This document shows, one piece after another, positions 43,407 through 51,459 of a stretch of 51,600 nucleotides of DNA. Position 1 is the stretch's first letter; every line of letters begins with the position of its first letter. The DNA is from Ruminococcus sp. (GTDB lineage Bacteria > Bacillota > Clostridia > Oscillospirales > Ruminococcaceae): assembly GCA_017462565.1 (NCBI GenBank), contig JAFTQW010000039.1, positions 1 to 51,600 of the forward strand. The letters run 5' to 3'. The position numbers were made by a program, and so were the translations under genes. The notes under the pieces are model-generated. The model had not been told where the DNA came from. It did no database searches and was given only the letters and a program-made list of their open reading frames with translations.

Positions 43407-44579
43407 ATGAGAAAAAATAAAAAGCTGAAAGGCTTTACTCTTATAGAGCTTATAATAGTTATGGCTGTTTTTGGAATTCTTATGGTAGCTGTTATGAGCA
43501 TAATGAATCCTCTTTCAAAAATTGTTAAGAAGGCTTCTCTTCAGGAAGCAAATGCGGCTGCTGTTGACAATATGAAGCGCTATATGGAAGGTTCGCTAAG
43601 ATATTCTGACTGTATTGAGGTTTTTGTAGGCGATCTTGTTGATTTCGATGGCAATACCGTTGCTGACGAAGATGTTGCTGTTCGTAAATTTATTGAAAAT
43701 CATTATACAAACAGAACAAATCCCGGAAGCGAAGATCCTCTTACAGGAAAGGTAAGAATGCTTAAGATCGACAATGCTGATGCCGGAAAAGTAACTGAGT
43801 ATGAATGGGATTTTAAATCCGGATACACGTATGTTAAATTTGATTACAGCGGCAATAAGATTCAGCAGCAGGTTGTAGACAGCTTAGGCGTTCCGGTAGT
43901 CGACGCTGAAGGCAATCCCATGATGGAAGACGTTTACGGCGTTGAACCGGCAGTTCTTTCAAACAAAAGTGTTGATGACAGCGTTATAAATCCTGTTTAT
44001 TACGAGGATTATTCATTCTATTTCGTTCCCGGATATAATAATACAGAGAACGTTCATGACGACGCTCTGATAAACAGCGCAGGATTTGACACTTCTAAGG
44101 GCGACGCAGATACTTATTATACTTCTGTTGTGCCGATAACTGCTTCAGACGGAACGGTTCATAAGGATTTCAGTCCGGAACTGTTTTCAATCAGCGTTAT
44201 GACTTATAAGAATACAAATCCTTTCGGAGAAGTAGCAGATGATCCTTCGACTCCGGAAAATGAAGAACAGATAATTTTCAAGTCACCGTTTGCTATTTCA
44301 AATATTAATATGTCGCTCGTAAATATCAACTCATCTTTCAGCGGAAACAGAGTCGGAGATAAGTGGGGTCCTATAAGATGGGATGGCAAGCCGACAGGCT
44401 TTACCAGTGATTATGACCCTACAACTATGGTTGATGTTGCCGCTCCTCAGGACGGAGTGTGGGATTATGAAGAGATAAACAGCAGACAGGCTGCTCTTAT
44501 TGATAAAAGATTCTATGCATATCCTGTTGTTGAGGGCGATTGCATTTACTTTATTTACACTTTACCTGATTTGAAGTAA
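43407..44579 (+). CDS. Large minor type IV prepilin (PilW-like)
   Basis: The 390-residue product has a class III signal peptide RKNKKLKG with cleavage after Gly9, then FTLIELIIVMAVFGILMVAV with Glu5. The extracellular part is long for a pilin (about 350 residues), with acidic Asp/Asn-rich loops and a C-terminal region VEGDCIYFIYTLPD. The order minor pilin, minor pilin after PilX-like is like pilV-pilW-pilX operons, reversed. AAGGAGG precedes the start. It is the last gene before a MITE-like repeat and the convergent pilD. Confidence 0.88.
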   Translation: MRKNKKLKGFTLIELIIVMAVFGILMVAVMSIMNPLSKIVKKASLQEANAAAVDNMKRYMEGSLRYSDCIEVFVGDLVDFDGNTVADEDVAVRKFIENHYTNRTNPGSEDPLTGKVRMLKIDNADAGKVTEYEWDFKSGYTYVKFDYSGNKIQQQVVDSLGVPVVDAEGNPMMEDVYGVEPAVLSNKSVDDSVINPVYYEDYSFYFVPGYNNTENVHDDALINSAGFDTSKGDADTYYTSVVPITASDGTVHKDFSPELFSISVMTYKNTNPFGEVADDPSTPENEEQIIFKSPFAISNINMSLVNINSSFSGNRVGDKWGPIRWDGKPTGFTSDYDPTTMVDVAAPQDGVWDYEEINSRQAALIDKRFYAYPVVEGDCIYFIYTLPDLK

Positions 44580-44583
44580 TAAA

Positions 44584-44755
44584 GGAATCACTGAATAAAT
44601 CACGCTTGATGGCTCAGTACGCATTTTGCTTGCATATTTTCCGCCATCTTGCACAGAAATCTTTTGACAGGCGGTAGCCTGCCTGCAAAATTTCTATACA
44701 ATCTGACAAAAAATCTGACTGCGCAATCTGCGCACCGGATTTAATCAGTGATTCC
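44584..44755. repeat. MITE-like inverted-repeat element, copy B
   Basis: Ends GGAATCACTGAATAAATC (44584-44601) and GATTTAATCAGTGATTCC (44738-44755) are reverse complements with one mismatch, flanked by TAAA on both sides. At 172 bp it is the longest version of the copy-A element (6281-6390), and its interior is shared with copy C (29983-30161). It lies four bases after the minor prepilin stop. Confidence 0.85.
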
Positions 44756-44761
44756 TAAAAA

Positions 44762-44793
44762 ACAGGCAGCAGATCGTTTTCGCTGCTGCCTGT
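44762..44793 (-). terminator. Terminator of pilD
   Basis: ACAGGCAGCAG (44762-44772) and CTGCTGCCTGT (44783-44793) pair perfectly. On the minus strand the hairpin is followed by TTTTTT, so it terminates pilD. It may also stop plus-strand transcripts of the pilin genes. Confidence 0.8.
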
Positions 44794-44808
44794 AAATTAT
44801 TTTTGATG

Positions 44809-45645
44809 TTAAACAGGGTTGTTCAGAAGATTTATGTACCATGAAGCTACCTGATCTCCCCAGAGCGAGCCAACGGCAATTCCGATCGAAAGGAATGGCC
44901 CGAAAGCAAATTTTGAATCCTTTGTAACGGCTTTGTTGATGAGTCCTCCGAGAGCGGCTGCAACAATTCCGATTAATGTTGAAACGATAATAGCCCGTGT
45001 TCCAAGAACTGCTCCTGCTGCGGCCATAAGAAGTGTGTCGCCAAGCTCGATAGCACGGAAATCTTCTCCGAATTTTTTTCTTATTATAGGTCGGCTGATC
45101 TCTCCTATAAGAAAAAACGGAACACTGATTACAATTGCGCCGATGATTCTGCTTTTTATTGATACTTCATCAGTAAAAATTGCTGACGGAACGGCGAGCA
45201 GTGCGATGATGCCAAGTATGATCTCATTGATCTCCATCGTATCCCAGTCCATAAATCCGACGATTATCAGAAGCGACATAAGAACGCAGGTTATTATGGA
45301 TTCAGCATTGATGTCAAGTACATAAAATGTCAGAACATAAAGCAATCCGTTCAGGCTTTCTACTATCGGATATCTTGCAGAGATTTTTTCGCCGCAGCTG
45401 TGGCATTTTCCCCGCAGGAAAATCCAGCTGAAAACTGGGATAAGATCTATTGCTCTGATCTTTGTTCCGCAGGTCATGCAGTGGGACGATCTCTTGATGA
45501 GAGATTCTCCGCGGGGAAGCCTTATTATTACAACATTCAGAAAGCTTCCTATGCATATTCCGAATACGAATACAAATAAGTAGAAAGTAATTTTGAACAC
45601 CAGACTGGTAAATTCATTATGGAGCATATTTTCAAATTCCAGCAT
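44809..45645 (-). CDS. pilD: Type IV prepilin peptidase/methyltransferase (A24 family)
   Basis: PilD removes the leader of prepilins and methylates the new N terminus, in the membrane. The 278-residue protein has the N-terminal zinc-binding loop with Cys56, Cys59, Cys81 and Cys84, and about seven membrane helices. Aspartates expected for catalysis are in FMDWDTMEIN (Asp133 or Asp135) and ELGDTLLM (Asp203). It is coded opposite to the rest of the pilus genes and shares an upstream region with pilB. AAGGAGGG lies 8 bases before the start. The gene has its own promoter and terminator. Confidence 0.94.
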   Translation of the reverse strand: MLEFENMLHNEFTSLVFKITFYLFVFVFGICIGSFLNVVIIRLPRGESLIKRSSHCMTCGTKIRAIDLIPVFSWIFLRGKCHSCGEKISARYPIVESLNGLLYVLTFYVLDINAESIITCVLMSLLIIVGFMDWDTMEINEIILGIIALLAVPSAIFTDEVSIKSRIIGAIVISVPFFLIGEISRPIIRKKFGEDFRAIELGDTLLMAAAGAVLGTRAIIVSTLIGIVAAALGGLINKAVTKDSKFAFGPFLSIGIAVGSLWGDQVASWYINLLNNPV

Positions 45646-45689
45646 GATTTTTACCCTCCTTTAAATAATAAATATAAATGTATATTTAT

Positions 45690-45717
45690 ATTATATCATA
45701 ATTTATACAAATTTCAA
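45690..45717 (-). promoter_or_regulatory. Promoter of pilD
   Basis: On the minus strand TTGAAA (45712-45717) and TATAAT (45690-45695) are 16 bases apart, 45 bases before the pilD start. The divergent pilB side of this AT-rich gap has no clear promoter. Confidence 0.5.
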
Positions 45718-45752
45718 GTATTCTAATAAATTTTAATAAGCGGAGGTTAATT

Positions 45753-47435
45753 ATGAGAAACGAGAGAATTGGAGACTACTTAGTCAATCAGGGTCTTATC
45801 AGCAATGAACAGCTGATGGAAGTTCTTGCGGCGCAAAAGGAGTCTAACGGAACGAAAAAGTTCGGCGATGTTGTTGTTGAGCTCGGCTTTATGACGGAAC
45901 TGAATTTCGCAAAGGCTCTTGCAGGAAATCTGAGAGTTCAGTATGTCGATCTTGATAATATCGAGATCAATACGGAGGCTGTTCAGCTTGTTCCCGAAGC
46001 TCTGGCAAGAAAACACACCGTCATTGCTATCAATGTTCAGGGAAAGCGTCTTACGGTTGCAACAAACGATCCTGTAAACTTTATTGTTCTTGAGGATATC
46101 AAGGTTTCAACCGGTATGGACACTATTCCGGTTCTTGCGACAACGTCTGCTATCAATAAGGCTATCGGAAGATATTATTCAATGCAGAATGTTGACAGCG
46201 TTATCGACAGCGTAAATGCTATGGGCGGCGACCTCGGCGATATGAATCAGGAGGATGCAGATTCCAAAGACCGTGTTGAAAGCGCTCCTATTGTTAAGCT
46301 CGCTACTACTATTATCGAAAACGCTTACAGAGCCGACGCTACCGATATTCATATCGAGCCTTTCAAAACCTACACCCGTATCAGAATCCGTGTAAACGGC
46401 GACCTTGTTGAACTTATGAATATTTCAAGCGCAGTTCACAGCGCTCTTACCACACGTTTAAAGCTCATCAGCGGAATGAATATCGCAGAAAAACGTATCC
46501 CCCAGGACGGTCGTTTCACACAGGTCGTTGACGGAACAACTCTCGATGTCCGTGTATCCTCGCTTCCTACGGTTCACGGCGAAAAAATCGTTATCCGAAT
46601 TCTTTCAACAGGACAGATCGCTCTTCGTAAGATCACCGATCTCGGTATGTCGGATTATAACTATCAGCTTTTCGAGCATATGCTTCGTGTTCCTCATGGA
46701 GTTATTCTTGTAACAGGTCCTACCGGTTCAGGTAAAACAACTACTCTTTATGCGGCTCTCGGTGAACTTGCAAAGCCGAATGTAAACGTTATTACCGTTG
46801 AAGACCCTGTCGAAAAAGCTATCGACGGTATCAATCAGTGTCAGGTTAACACTAAAGCCGGCATGACTTTCGCTGCCGCTCTTCGTTCTATTCTCCGTCA
46901 GGATCCTGATATCGTAATGGTCGGAGAAATGCGTGACGCTGAAACAGCCGATATCGGTATCCGTGCCGCTATCACCGGACACCTTGTTCTTTCTACGCTT
47001 CATACAAACGACGCAGCTTCAACCGTTGTTCGTCTTGTTGATATGGGCGTTGCTCCTTATATGGTTGCAACTTCGCTTATCGGCGTTATCGCTCAGCGTC
47101 TTATTAAGGTTCTTTGTCCTGAATGCAAAAAGCCAAGACTCTCAACGGAAGAAGAAAACGATCTTATGGGCATTCCGCAATCTATTCAGATATATGAACC
47201 ATGCGGCTGTCAGGCTTGCAATAATACGGGTTACAGAGGAAGAACCGCTATTCACGAAATTATTCACTGTAATTCCAGGGTTTCAACAATTATTGCTGCC
47301 GGCGGTACTAAGGAAGAGATTGAAACTGCCGCAAAGGAAAACGGTACAAAGCTTCTTAGAGACAACGCTTCAGAACTGGTTCAGGCAGGTCAGACTTCAA
47401 TTGACGAGCTTGTAAGAGCAACATTCTCCGTTTAA
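45753..47435 (+). CDS. pilB: Type IV pilus assembly ATPase
   Basis: PilB is the hexameric extension motor. The 560-residue protein has an N-terminal MshEN-like domain, RIGDYLVNQGLISNEQLMEVLAAQ, followed by a second, more degenerate unit (FGDVVVELGFMTELNFAKAL). MshEN domains can bind cyclic di-GMP. The ATPase core has Walker A GPTGSGKTT (about 323-331), the Walker B region LRQDPDIVMVGEMRD, His boxes, and a four-cysteine zinc site CPECKKPR to CGCQACNNTG. CGGAGG precedes the start. pilT follows after 45 bases. Confidence 0.95.
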   Translation: MRNERIGDYLVNQGLISNEQLMEVLAAQKESNGTKKFGDVVVELGFMTELNFAKALAGNLRVQYVDLDNIEINTEAVQLVPEALARKHTVIAINVQGKRLTVATNDPVNFIVLEDIKVSTGMDTIPVLATTSAINKAIGRYYSMQNVDSVIDSVNAMGGDLGDMNQEDADSKDRVESAPIVKLATTIIENAYRADATDIHIEPFKTYTRIRIRVNGDLVELMNISSAVHSALTTRLKLISGMNIAEKRIPQDGRFTQVVDGTTLDVRVSSLPTVHGEKIVIRILSTGQIALRKITDLGMSDYNYQLFEHMLRVPHGVILVTGPTGSGKTTTLYAALGELAKPNVNVITVEDPVEKAIDGINQCQVNTKAGMTFAAALRSILRQDPDIVMVGEMRDAETADIGIRAAITGHLVLSTLHTNDAASTVVRLVDMGVAPYMVATSLIGVIAQRLIKVLCPECKKPRLSTEEENDLMGIPQSIQIYEPCGCQACNNTGYRGRTAIHEIIHCNSRVSTIIAAGGTKEEIETAAKENGTKLLRDNASELVQAGQTSIDELVRATFSV

Positions 47436-47480
47436 TAACGAATTTATTTTACAAAACATCTCAATAGGGAGGAAATAAAA

Positions 47481-48551
47481 ATGGCTATTGAAATTCACAG
47501 AATACTTGACGAGGTAAGACTGCTCGGCTGCTCAGACCTGCATTTTACTGATAGAATCGCCCCCGTAGTTCGTTTGAACGGTACTTTAAGAACTATGCGC
47601 TCGCAGTATCCCGAAATGGACGAGGAGGAAATACTCAATATCGTGCATCAAATGACCAACGACGCTCAGCAGACAAGCGTTAACAATCACCACGATACCG
47701 ACTTTTCTTTTACAACAAGAAGCGGATATCGTCACCGTGTAAACGTTTATTTTCAGAAGGGCAAGCCTGCTATCGCTATCCGTCTTTTAAGAAACGATAT
47801 CCCTACTCTTGAGGATCTCGGTTTGCCGCCTATTCTTGCGGATTTTGCTATGCGTCCCCGTGGACTTGTTCTTGTAACAGGCCCTACCGGTTCCGGTAAA
47901 TCAACCACTCTTGCAGGCATGATCGACTTCGTTAATCTCAACAGAAGCGCTCATATCATAACCGTTGAAGATCCTATCGAGTACGTTCACGATCATAAGC
48001 GCTGTATGGTAAACCAGAGAGAGATCGGCGACGATGTTCCGTCGTTTGCACTTGCTCTCCGTGCGGCTCTTCGTGAAGACCCGGACGTTATCCTCGTTGG
48101 AGAAATGCGTGACTTCGAGACCATTCAGGCTGCTGTAACCGCCGCCGAAACCGGACACCTCGTTATGTCTACGCTTCATACGACTTCCGCAGCCGATACT
48201 ATCAACCGTATCATCGACGTTTACCCAGAACATCAGCAGCAGCAGATAAGAACTCAGCTCGCTAACAACCTTGTCGGCGTTATTTCTCAGACTCTTATTC
48301 CTAAAAAGGATAACACCGGACGTATCGCCTGCATGGAAATCCTTAACGTAACCGACGCTATTGCCGCTATGATTCGTGATAATAAGATTCATCTTATTCA
48401 GTCGGCTATCCAGACAGGTAAACAGCAGGGCATGATGAGCCTCGATCAGGAGCTTGCACGCCTTGTTAAAAATAATGTTATCAGTGAAGTTGACGCTCTT
48501 GAAAAGTGTCAGGATAAGCAGGAATTCTATCGCTTCCTCGCTCAGCTTTAA
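47481..48551 (+). CDS. pilT: Type IV pilus retraction ATPase
   Basis: PilT powers pilus retraction, used in twitching motility and DNA uptake. The 356-residue length is typical. Walker A is GPTGSGKST (about 134-142), followed by the Asp box HIITVEDPIEYVHDHKRC and the Walker B ALREDPDVILVGEMRD, and the His box HLVMSTLHTTSAADTI. The C-terminal AIAAMIRDNKIHLIQSAIQTGKQQGM corresponds to the AIRNLIRE region that marks PilT, not PilB. GGGAGG precedes the start. A modular hairpin repeat lies 10 bases after its stop. Confidence 0.95.
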   Translation: MAIEIHRILDEVRLLGCSDLHFTDRIAPVVRLNGTLRTMRSQYPEMDEEEILNIVHQMTNDAQQTSVNNHHDTDFSFTTRSGYRHRVNVYFQKGKPAIAIRLLRNDIPTLEDLGLPPILADFAMRPRGLVLVTGPTGSGKSTTLAGMIDFVNLNRSAHIITVEDPIEYVHDHKRCMVNQREIGDDVPSFALALRAALREDPDVILVGEMRDFETIQAAVTAAETGHLVMSTLHTTSAADTINRIIDVYPEHQQQQIRTQLANNLVGVISQTLIPKKDNTGRIACMEILNVTDAIAAMIRDNKIHLIQSAIQTGKQQGMMSLDQELARLVKNNVISEVDALEKCQDKQEFYRFLAQL

Positions 48552-48561
48552 GTCTATTCCA

Positions 48562-48622
48562 AAGGAGGACGCTGTCCTCCTTAAACCTCCTGCCAAAGGG
48601 TTATTCAACCCTTTGGAAACCC
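48562..48622. repeat. Modular tandem-hairpin repeat, copy 3
   Basis: AAGGAGGAC/GTCCTCCTT (48562-48582) and CCAAAGGGTT/AACCCTTTGG (48593-48616), then AAACCC. It lacks the first module of the other copies. Placed 10 bases after pilT, it could end or stabilise the pilB-pilT transcript. Confidence 0.75.
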
Positions 48623-48630
48623 ACAATTAA

Positions 48631-48669
48631 ATTATTTTAAATCCCCCATAAAGGGGGATTTAAAATAAT
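48631..48669. repeat. 17-bp perfect inverted repeat
   Basis: ATTATTTTAAATCCCCC (48631-48647) and its exact reverse complement (48653-48669) enclose a 5-base loop. Without a T run it is not a classic terminator. The rest of the 48552-49139 gap holds the repeat above, two CACAAT palindromes and the pilin promoter. Confidence 0.8.
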
Positions 48670-48766
48670 TAGGGTGAATTTTCAAACAGGATAATACCTT
48701 GGGCAAAGGGCTTAAGAAGAAAAGAGACACCTTAGAATGGGGAAGAATATAAATTAAAAATTTATA

Positions 48767-48828
48767 CACAATGGTGTGAAAATTGTTTTTAGAGGTAAAA
48801 TTATTTTATTAATTAACACAATATTGTG
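48767..48828. promoter_or_regulatory. Two CACAAT-type palindromes upstream of the pilin promoter
   Basis: CACAATGGTGTG (48767-48778) and the perfect CACAATATTGTG (48817-48828) are exactly 50 bp apart, or about five helical turns, and lie 90-150 bp before the pilin promoter. They could be paired sites for a dimeric regulator. Confidence 0.35.
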
Positions 48829-48917
48829 CAATTTGACGAAAACACCAAAAAAAACATGGCTATTTACCGTTTGGATGTAAAAAATGCATTTTGGTGACGT
48901 TTTTTTTTAGAAAAGTA

Positions 48918-48946
48918 TTGACATTTTATGAATAAGGTGATATACT
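48918..48946 (+). promoter_or_regulatory. Promoter of the major pilin gene, with long leader
   Basis: TTGACA (48918-48923) and TATACT (48941-48946) are 17 bases apart. The transcript would have a leader of about 185 bases (to 49139), purine-rich at its start and with several short complementary segments (for example CATGAATTATGTGCAT near 49085). No known riboswitch is recognised. Confidence 0.65.
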
Positions 48947-49139
48947 ATAATCACAAGGAAAGGGGAAAGGGTTGGAAATCAGCGGATAGCTTATGACTTA
49001 AATGTGAACAGAATCTGAACCGTAATGATTCGGAATAGTACATAAAGTCCGGTATTCATGCTGAAAAGAATATTCCTTGAACCACATGAATTATGTGCAT
49101 AGACGACTGCACAATTATTTTATTAAGGAGGTTTTTTCT

Positions 49140-49643
49140 ATGAAAAAAACTAAAAAGGGCTTTACCCTTATTGAGCTCATCGTTGTTATTGCTATTATCG
49201 GTGTTCTCGCTGCAATTCTCGTACCTGCTATGCTCGGTTATGTAAAGAAGTCTAAGATTACTGCTGCTGATTCTGCTTCTTCTACACTCCAGAAGGCTAT
49301 TACTTCAGCTCTCTCTGACTGTGAAAATGTTGACGGTCTTGACATTTCATGGACCGGCTGGTATGATATTGCTGATTTAAAGGCTGATGCTGCATCAAAA
49401 ATTGCTACCAGCAATTTCAAGATGTATGTAAAGAATTACTTCAATGATATTGGCAAATGTAAGATTGCTTCTGCATATGTTGACCTTGGTGTTTGCAGCG
49501 GAGCTATTGTATCAACTGATGGTGTTTATATCGGAACATATCCGGGTGGTCTTATTTCTTCTGACGATTATAAGTCAGGCAGCAATAAGCCTACACTTGA
49601 TACCACCAAAACAAAGGTTGAAAAGAAAATTGCTAATACTTGA
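49140..49643 (+). CDS. pilA: Major type IV pilin
   Basis: The 167-residue prepilin has a short class III leader MKKTKKG and mature start FTLIELIVVIAIIGVLAAIL with Glu5. The N-terminal helix continues to about residue 55, and a globular beta domain follows, with Cys residues (CENVD, GKCKIAS, GVCSG) that may form a disulphide. It is short and Ala/Ser-rich, has its own promoter and strong AAGGAGG site, and ends in a strong terminator, all consistent with the highly expressed major subunit. In Ruminococcus albus, Pil proteins have been linked to cellulose adhesion, a possible role here. The ATG at 49140 is preferred to an upstream in-frame start. Confidence 0.92.
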   Translation: MKKTKKGFTLIELIVVIAIIGVLAAILVPAMLGYVKKSKITAADSASSTLQKAITSALSDCENVDGLDISWTGWYDIADLKADAASKIATSNFKMYVKNYFNDIGKCKIASAYVDLGVCSGAIVSTDGVYIGTYPGGLISSDDYKSGSNKPTLDTTKTKVEKKIANT

Positions 49644-49661
49644 TTATTTAGCTTAATAATG

Positions 49662-49694
49662 AAACCTCTCTCTCTTTTGAGAGAGGTTTTTTTA
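49662..49694 (+). terminator. Terminator of the major pilin gene
   Basis: AAACCTCTCTC (49662-49672) pairs with GAGAGAGGTTT (49679-49689), followed by a T run to 49694. Confidence 0.9.
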
Positions 49695-49710
49695 TAGGGA
49701 AATTACTGTT

Positions 49711-50583
49711 ATGAATAAAAATAAGATTATTAAAGGCGGAATTTGCGTGCTTTGCGGAGCTGTCGTCGGTGTTGGAACAACTTTATTTGCCGTTAACAAA
49801 AGGCTGAAATTCTATAAAGAATACGGTATTCTTGATGAAGTGAAAGAAGTTCTTGACGAAAACAAAATTGCTCTTTCCGATAGCCTTGATGACGAAACGG
49901 CAGTTGTAAACGGCTATTTATCCCTTTATGACGATAAGTATACTTTTTATTATAAGCCGGTCGAGGCGTCAGAAGACACTGAATCGGATGCCGAGGAAAC
50001 TATGACGGCAGAGATGCTGAATGGAAATATTCTTTACGTCGATATAAGATATTTTAATTATGATGTCAATTTGCGTTTCGGCGGTGAATACTGGGAGCTT
50101 GCCAAGACAGCTAAGGGGATTATTTTCGATCTCCGTGACAACGGCGGCGGAGAATCGGGCGCAAGCTTTACTCTTGCCGACAGATTCCTCACGGAGGGCT
50201 ACGAAACGGAGTATTACAAGGACGGCACGGATTATACAAAGGGTATGACCAATTCCGGCGATGAACTCGATGTACCGATAGTTATACTTGTAAATGGAAA
50301 AACTGCCAGCGCCTCCGAGGAGATGACTGCTCTTCTGAAACAGTTCGGCAAGGATGTTACAATAGTTGGCGAAACAACCTTTGGCAAGGGTATTTTTCAG
50401 AATGAGGAGTACTTGAGCAACGACGGAATTTTGCGATATACCTACGGTTACTACACTATCGGCGACTGGGAATGCTATCAGGGAATCGGAATAGAGCCGG
50501 ATATTGAAATTGAAATGGACAGCTCGCTCCGGGGAACGGTAAGCGATGTCCAGCTTAAAAAAGCTCTTGAAATTCTTAGCTGA
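49711..50583 (+). CDS. S41-family (carboxy-terminal processing) protease without PDZ domain
   Basis: The 290-residue protein has an N-terminal membrane anchor (about 7-28) and an extracellular S41 protease domain. The DLRDNGGG motif (about 140-147), TASASEE with the likely nucleophile Ser200, and GETTFGKG with the general base Lys226 are the expected Ser-Lys dyad. The PDZ domain normally inserted after the segment NGYLSLYDDKYTFYY is missing; in its place are about 20 acidic residues (VEASEDTESDAEET). It lies between two pilin genes and is read from the pilin side, so it may process surface or pilus proteins. The ribosome site is weak; expression may be low. Confidence 0.87.
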   Translation: MNKNKIIKGGICVLCGAVVGVGTTLFAVNKRLKFYKEYGILDEVKEVLDENKIALSDSLDDETAVVNGYLSLYDDKYTFYYKPVEASEDTESDAEETMTAEMLNGNILYVDIRYFNYDVNLRFGGEYWELAKTAKGIIFDLRDNGGGESGASFTLADRFLTEGYETEYYKDGTDYTKGMTNSGDELDVPIVILVNGKTASASEEMTALLKQFGKDVTIVGETTFGKGIFQNEEYLSNDGILRYTYGYYTIGDWECYQGIGIEPDIEIEMDSSLRGTVSDVQLKKALEILS

Positions 50584-50633
50584 ATGCACAATAGAATTGT
50601 ATGAAATTTGTATGATAAAACATAAACTTTTTA

Positions 50634-50662
50634 TTGACAAATTGTGAATTGTTTGGTATAAT
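50634..50662 (+). promoter_or_regulatory. Promoter of the last prepilin gene
   Basis: Consensus TTGACA (50634-50639) and TATAAT (50657-50662) with a 17-base spacer, 33 bases before the start codon. Confidence 0.8.
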
Positions 50663-50695
50663 AGAAACAGGAATAATGTTTCAGGAGGCGGTTTT

Positions 50696-51334
50696 ATGAA
50701 AAGGAAGAATAAAAAAGGCTTTACTTTAATGGAGCTTATAATAGTTATTGCAATTATTGGAATTTTAACGGCTATTTTGATCCCTACATGGCATTATTTT
50801 ATTATGCAGGGAAGAATTAAATCGCAGAATAATAGTTCAAGAGTGATTTTTAATGCCGCTCAGACTGAGTGTATCAGATATAAATTCAAGGATCGTGAGT
50901 TGAACGCTGATATAAAAAGACAGCAGGATATTATCAATAATCCCAGTGAAGACGCTACGGCGAAAGCTGATGCGAGCGCGAAAATTCTTGCTGATCAGGC
51001 TAAGCTTTATATTGATGCCGATTTCTATTTTTACTGGGACGGCGAAAAAGGTTATGCCTGCGACGTGAATTGCACTGACCTTGCTAAAGATGCCGATTTG
51101 AATGCCGAATTCACAAAGGCTTTGAACAAAACCATGGACACGCCGGATAAGGTTGTGTACAAAATTCATATTAAGGATTATAAGGTTCAGTCGGTTGTCT
51201 GCGCTCTTAACGAGAATGATCGCTCCATTGGTTCATATCCGGTTCAGAGACATGAACGAAGCGACGAAAAAATCAAGAGTTTTGATATGAGCGTCGCCGA
51301 GCTTTCGGAAAGTACTCCTGAAGCAACAACATAA
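50696..51334 (+). CDS. Type IV prepilin, second major-type pilin
   Basis: The 212-residue prepilin has leader MKRKNKKG, cleavage after Gly8, then FTLMELIIVIAIIGILTAIL with Glu5. The globular part is helical with an internal coiled-coil-like stretch (NADIKRQQDIINNPSED, ADASAKILADQAKL) and a Cys pair (GYACDVNC). It resembles the major pilin only in its N-terminal helix. It has a consensus promoter, CAGGAGG ribosome site and its own terminator, so it is expressed separately from the pilA and pilC operons. It could be an alternative pilin or a pseudopilin for another function. Confidence 0.88.
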   Translation: MKRKNKKGFTLMELIIVIAIIGILTAILIPTWHYFIMQGRIKSQNNSSRVIFNAAQTECIRYKFKDRELNADIKRQQDIINNPSEDATAKADASAKILADQAKLYIDADFYFYWDGEKGYACDVNCTDLAKDADLNAEFTKALNKTMDTPDKVVYKIHIKDYKVQSVVCALNENDRSIGSYPVQRHERSDEKIKSFDMSVAELSESTPEATT

Positions 51335-51345
51335 TATTTTAAATA

Positions 51346-51373
51346 AAACACCGTCAGTAAAGGCGGTGTTTTT
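51346..51373 (+). terminator. Terminator of the last prepilin gene
   Basis: AAACACCG (51346-51353) pairs with CGGTGTTT (51364-51371), followed by a T run. Confidence 0.8.
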
Positions 51374-51459
51374 GCATATAATAACGTAGAGTAAAGTGGA
51401 AGGGGACTGAATTGTAACTTTTCAACATAAAAATGTTGAAAAAGTTGAAAAAGATATGG

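Noticed and set aside
47901-48626. 241-residue open frame opposite pilT
   Set aside because: It is antisense to a certain pilT, begins in the hairpin repeat and lacks any ribosome site.
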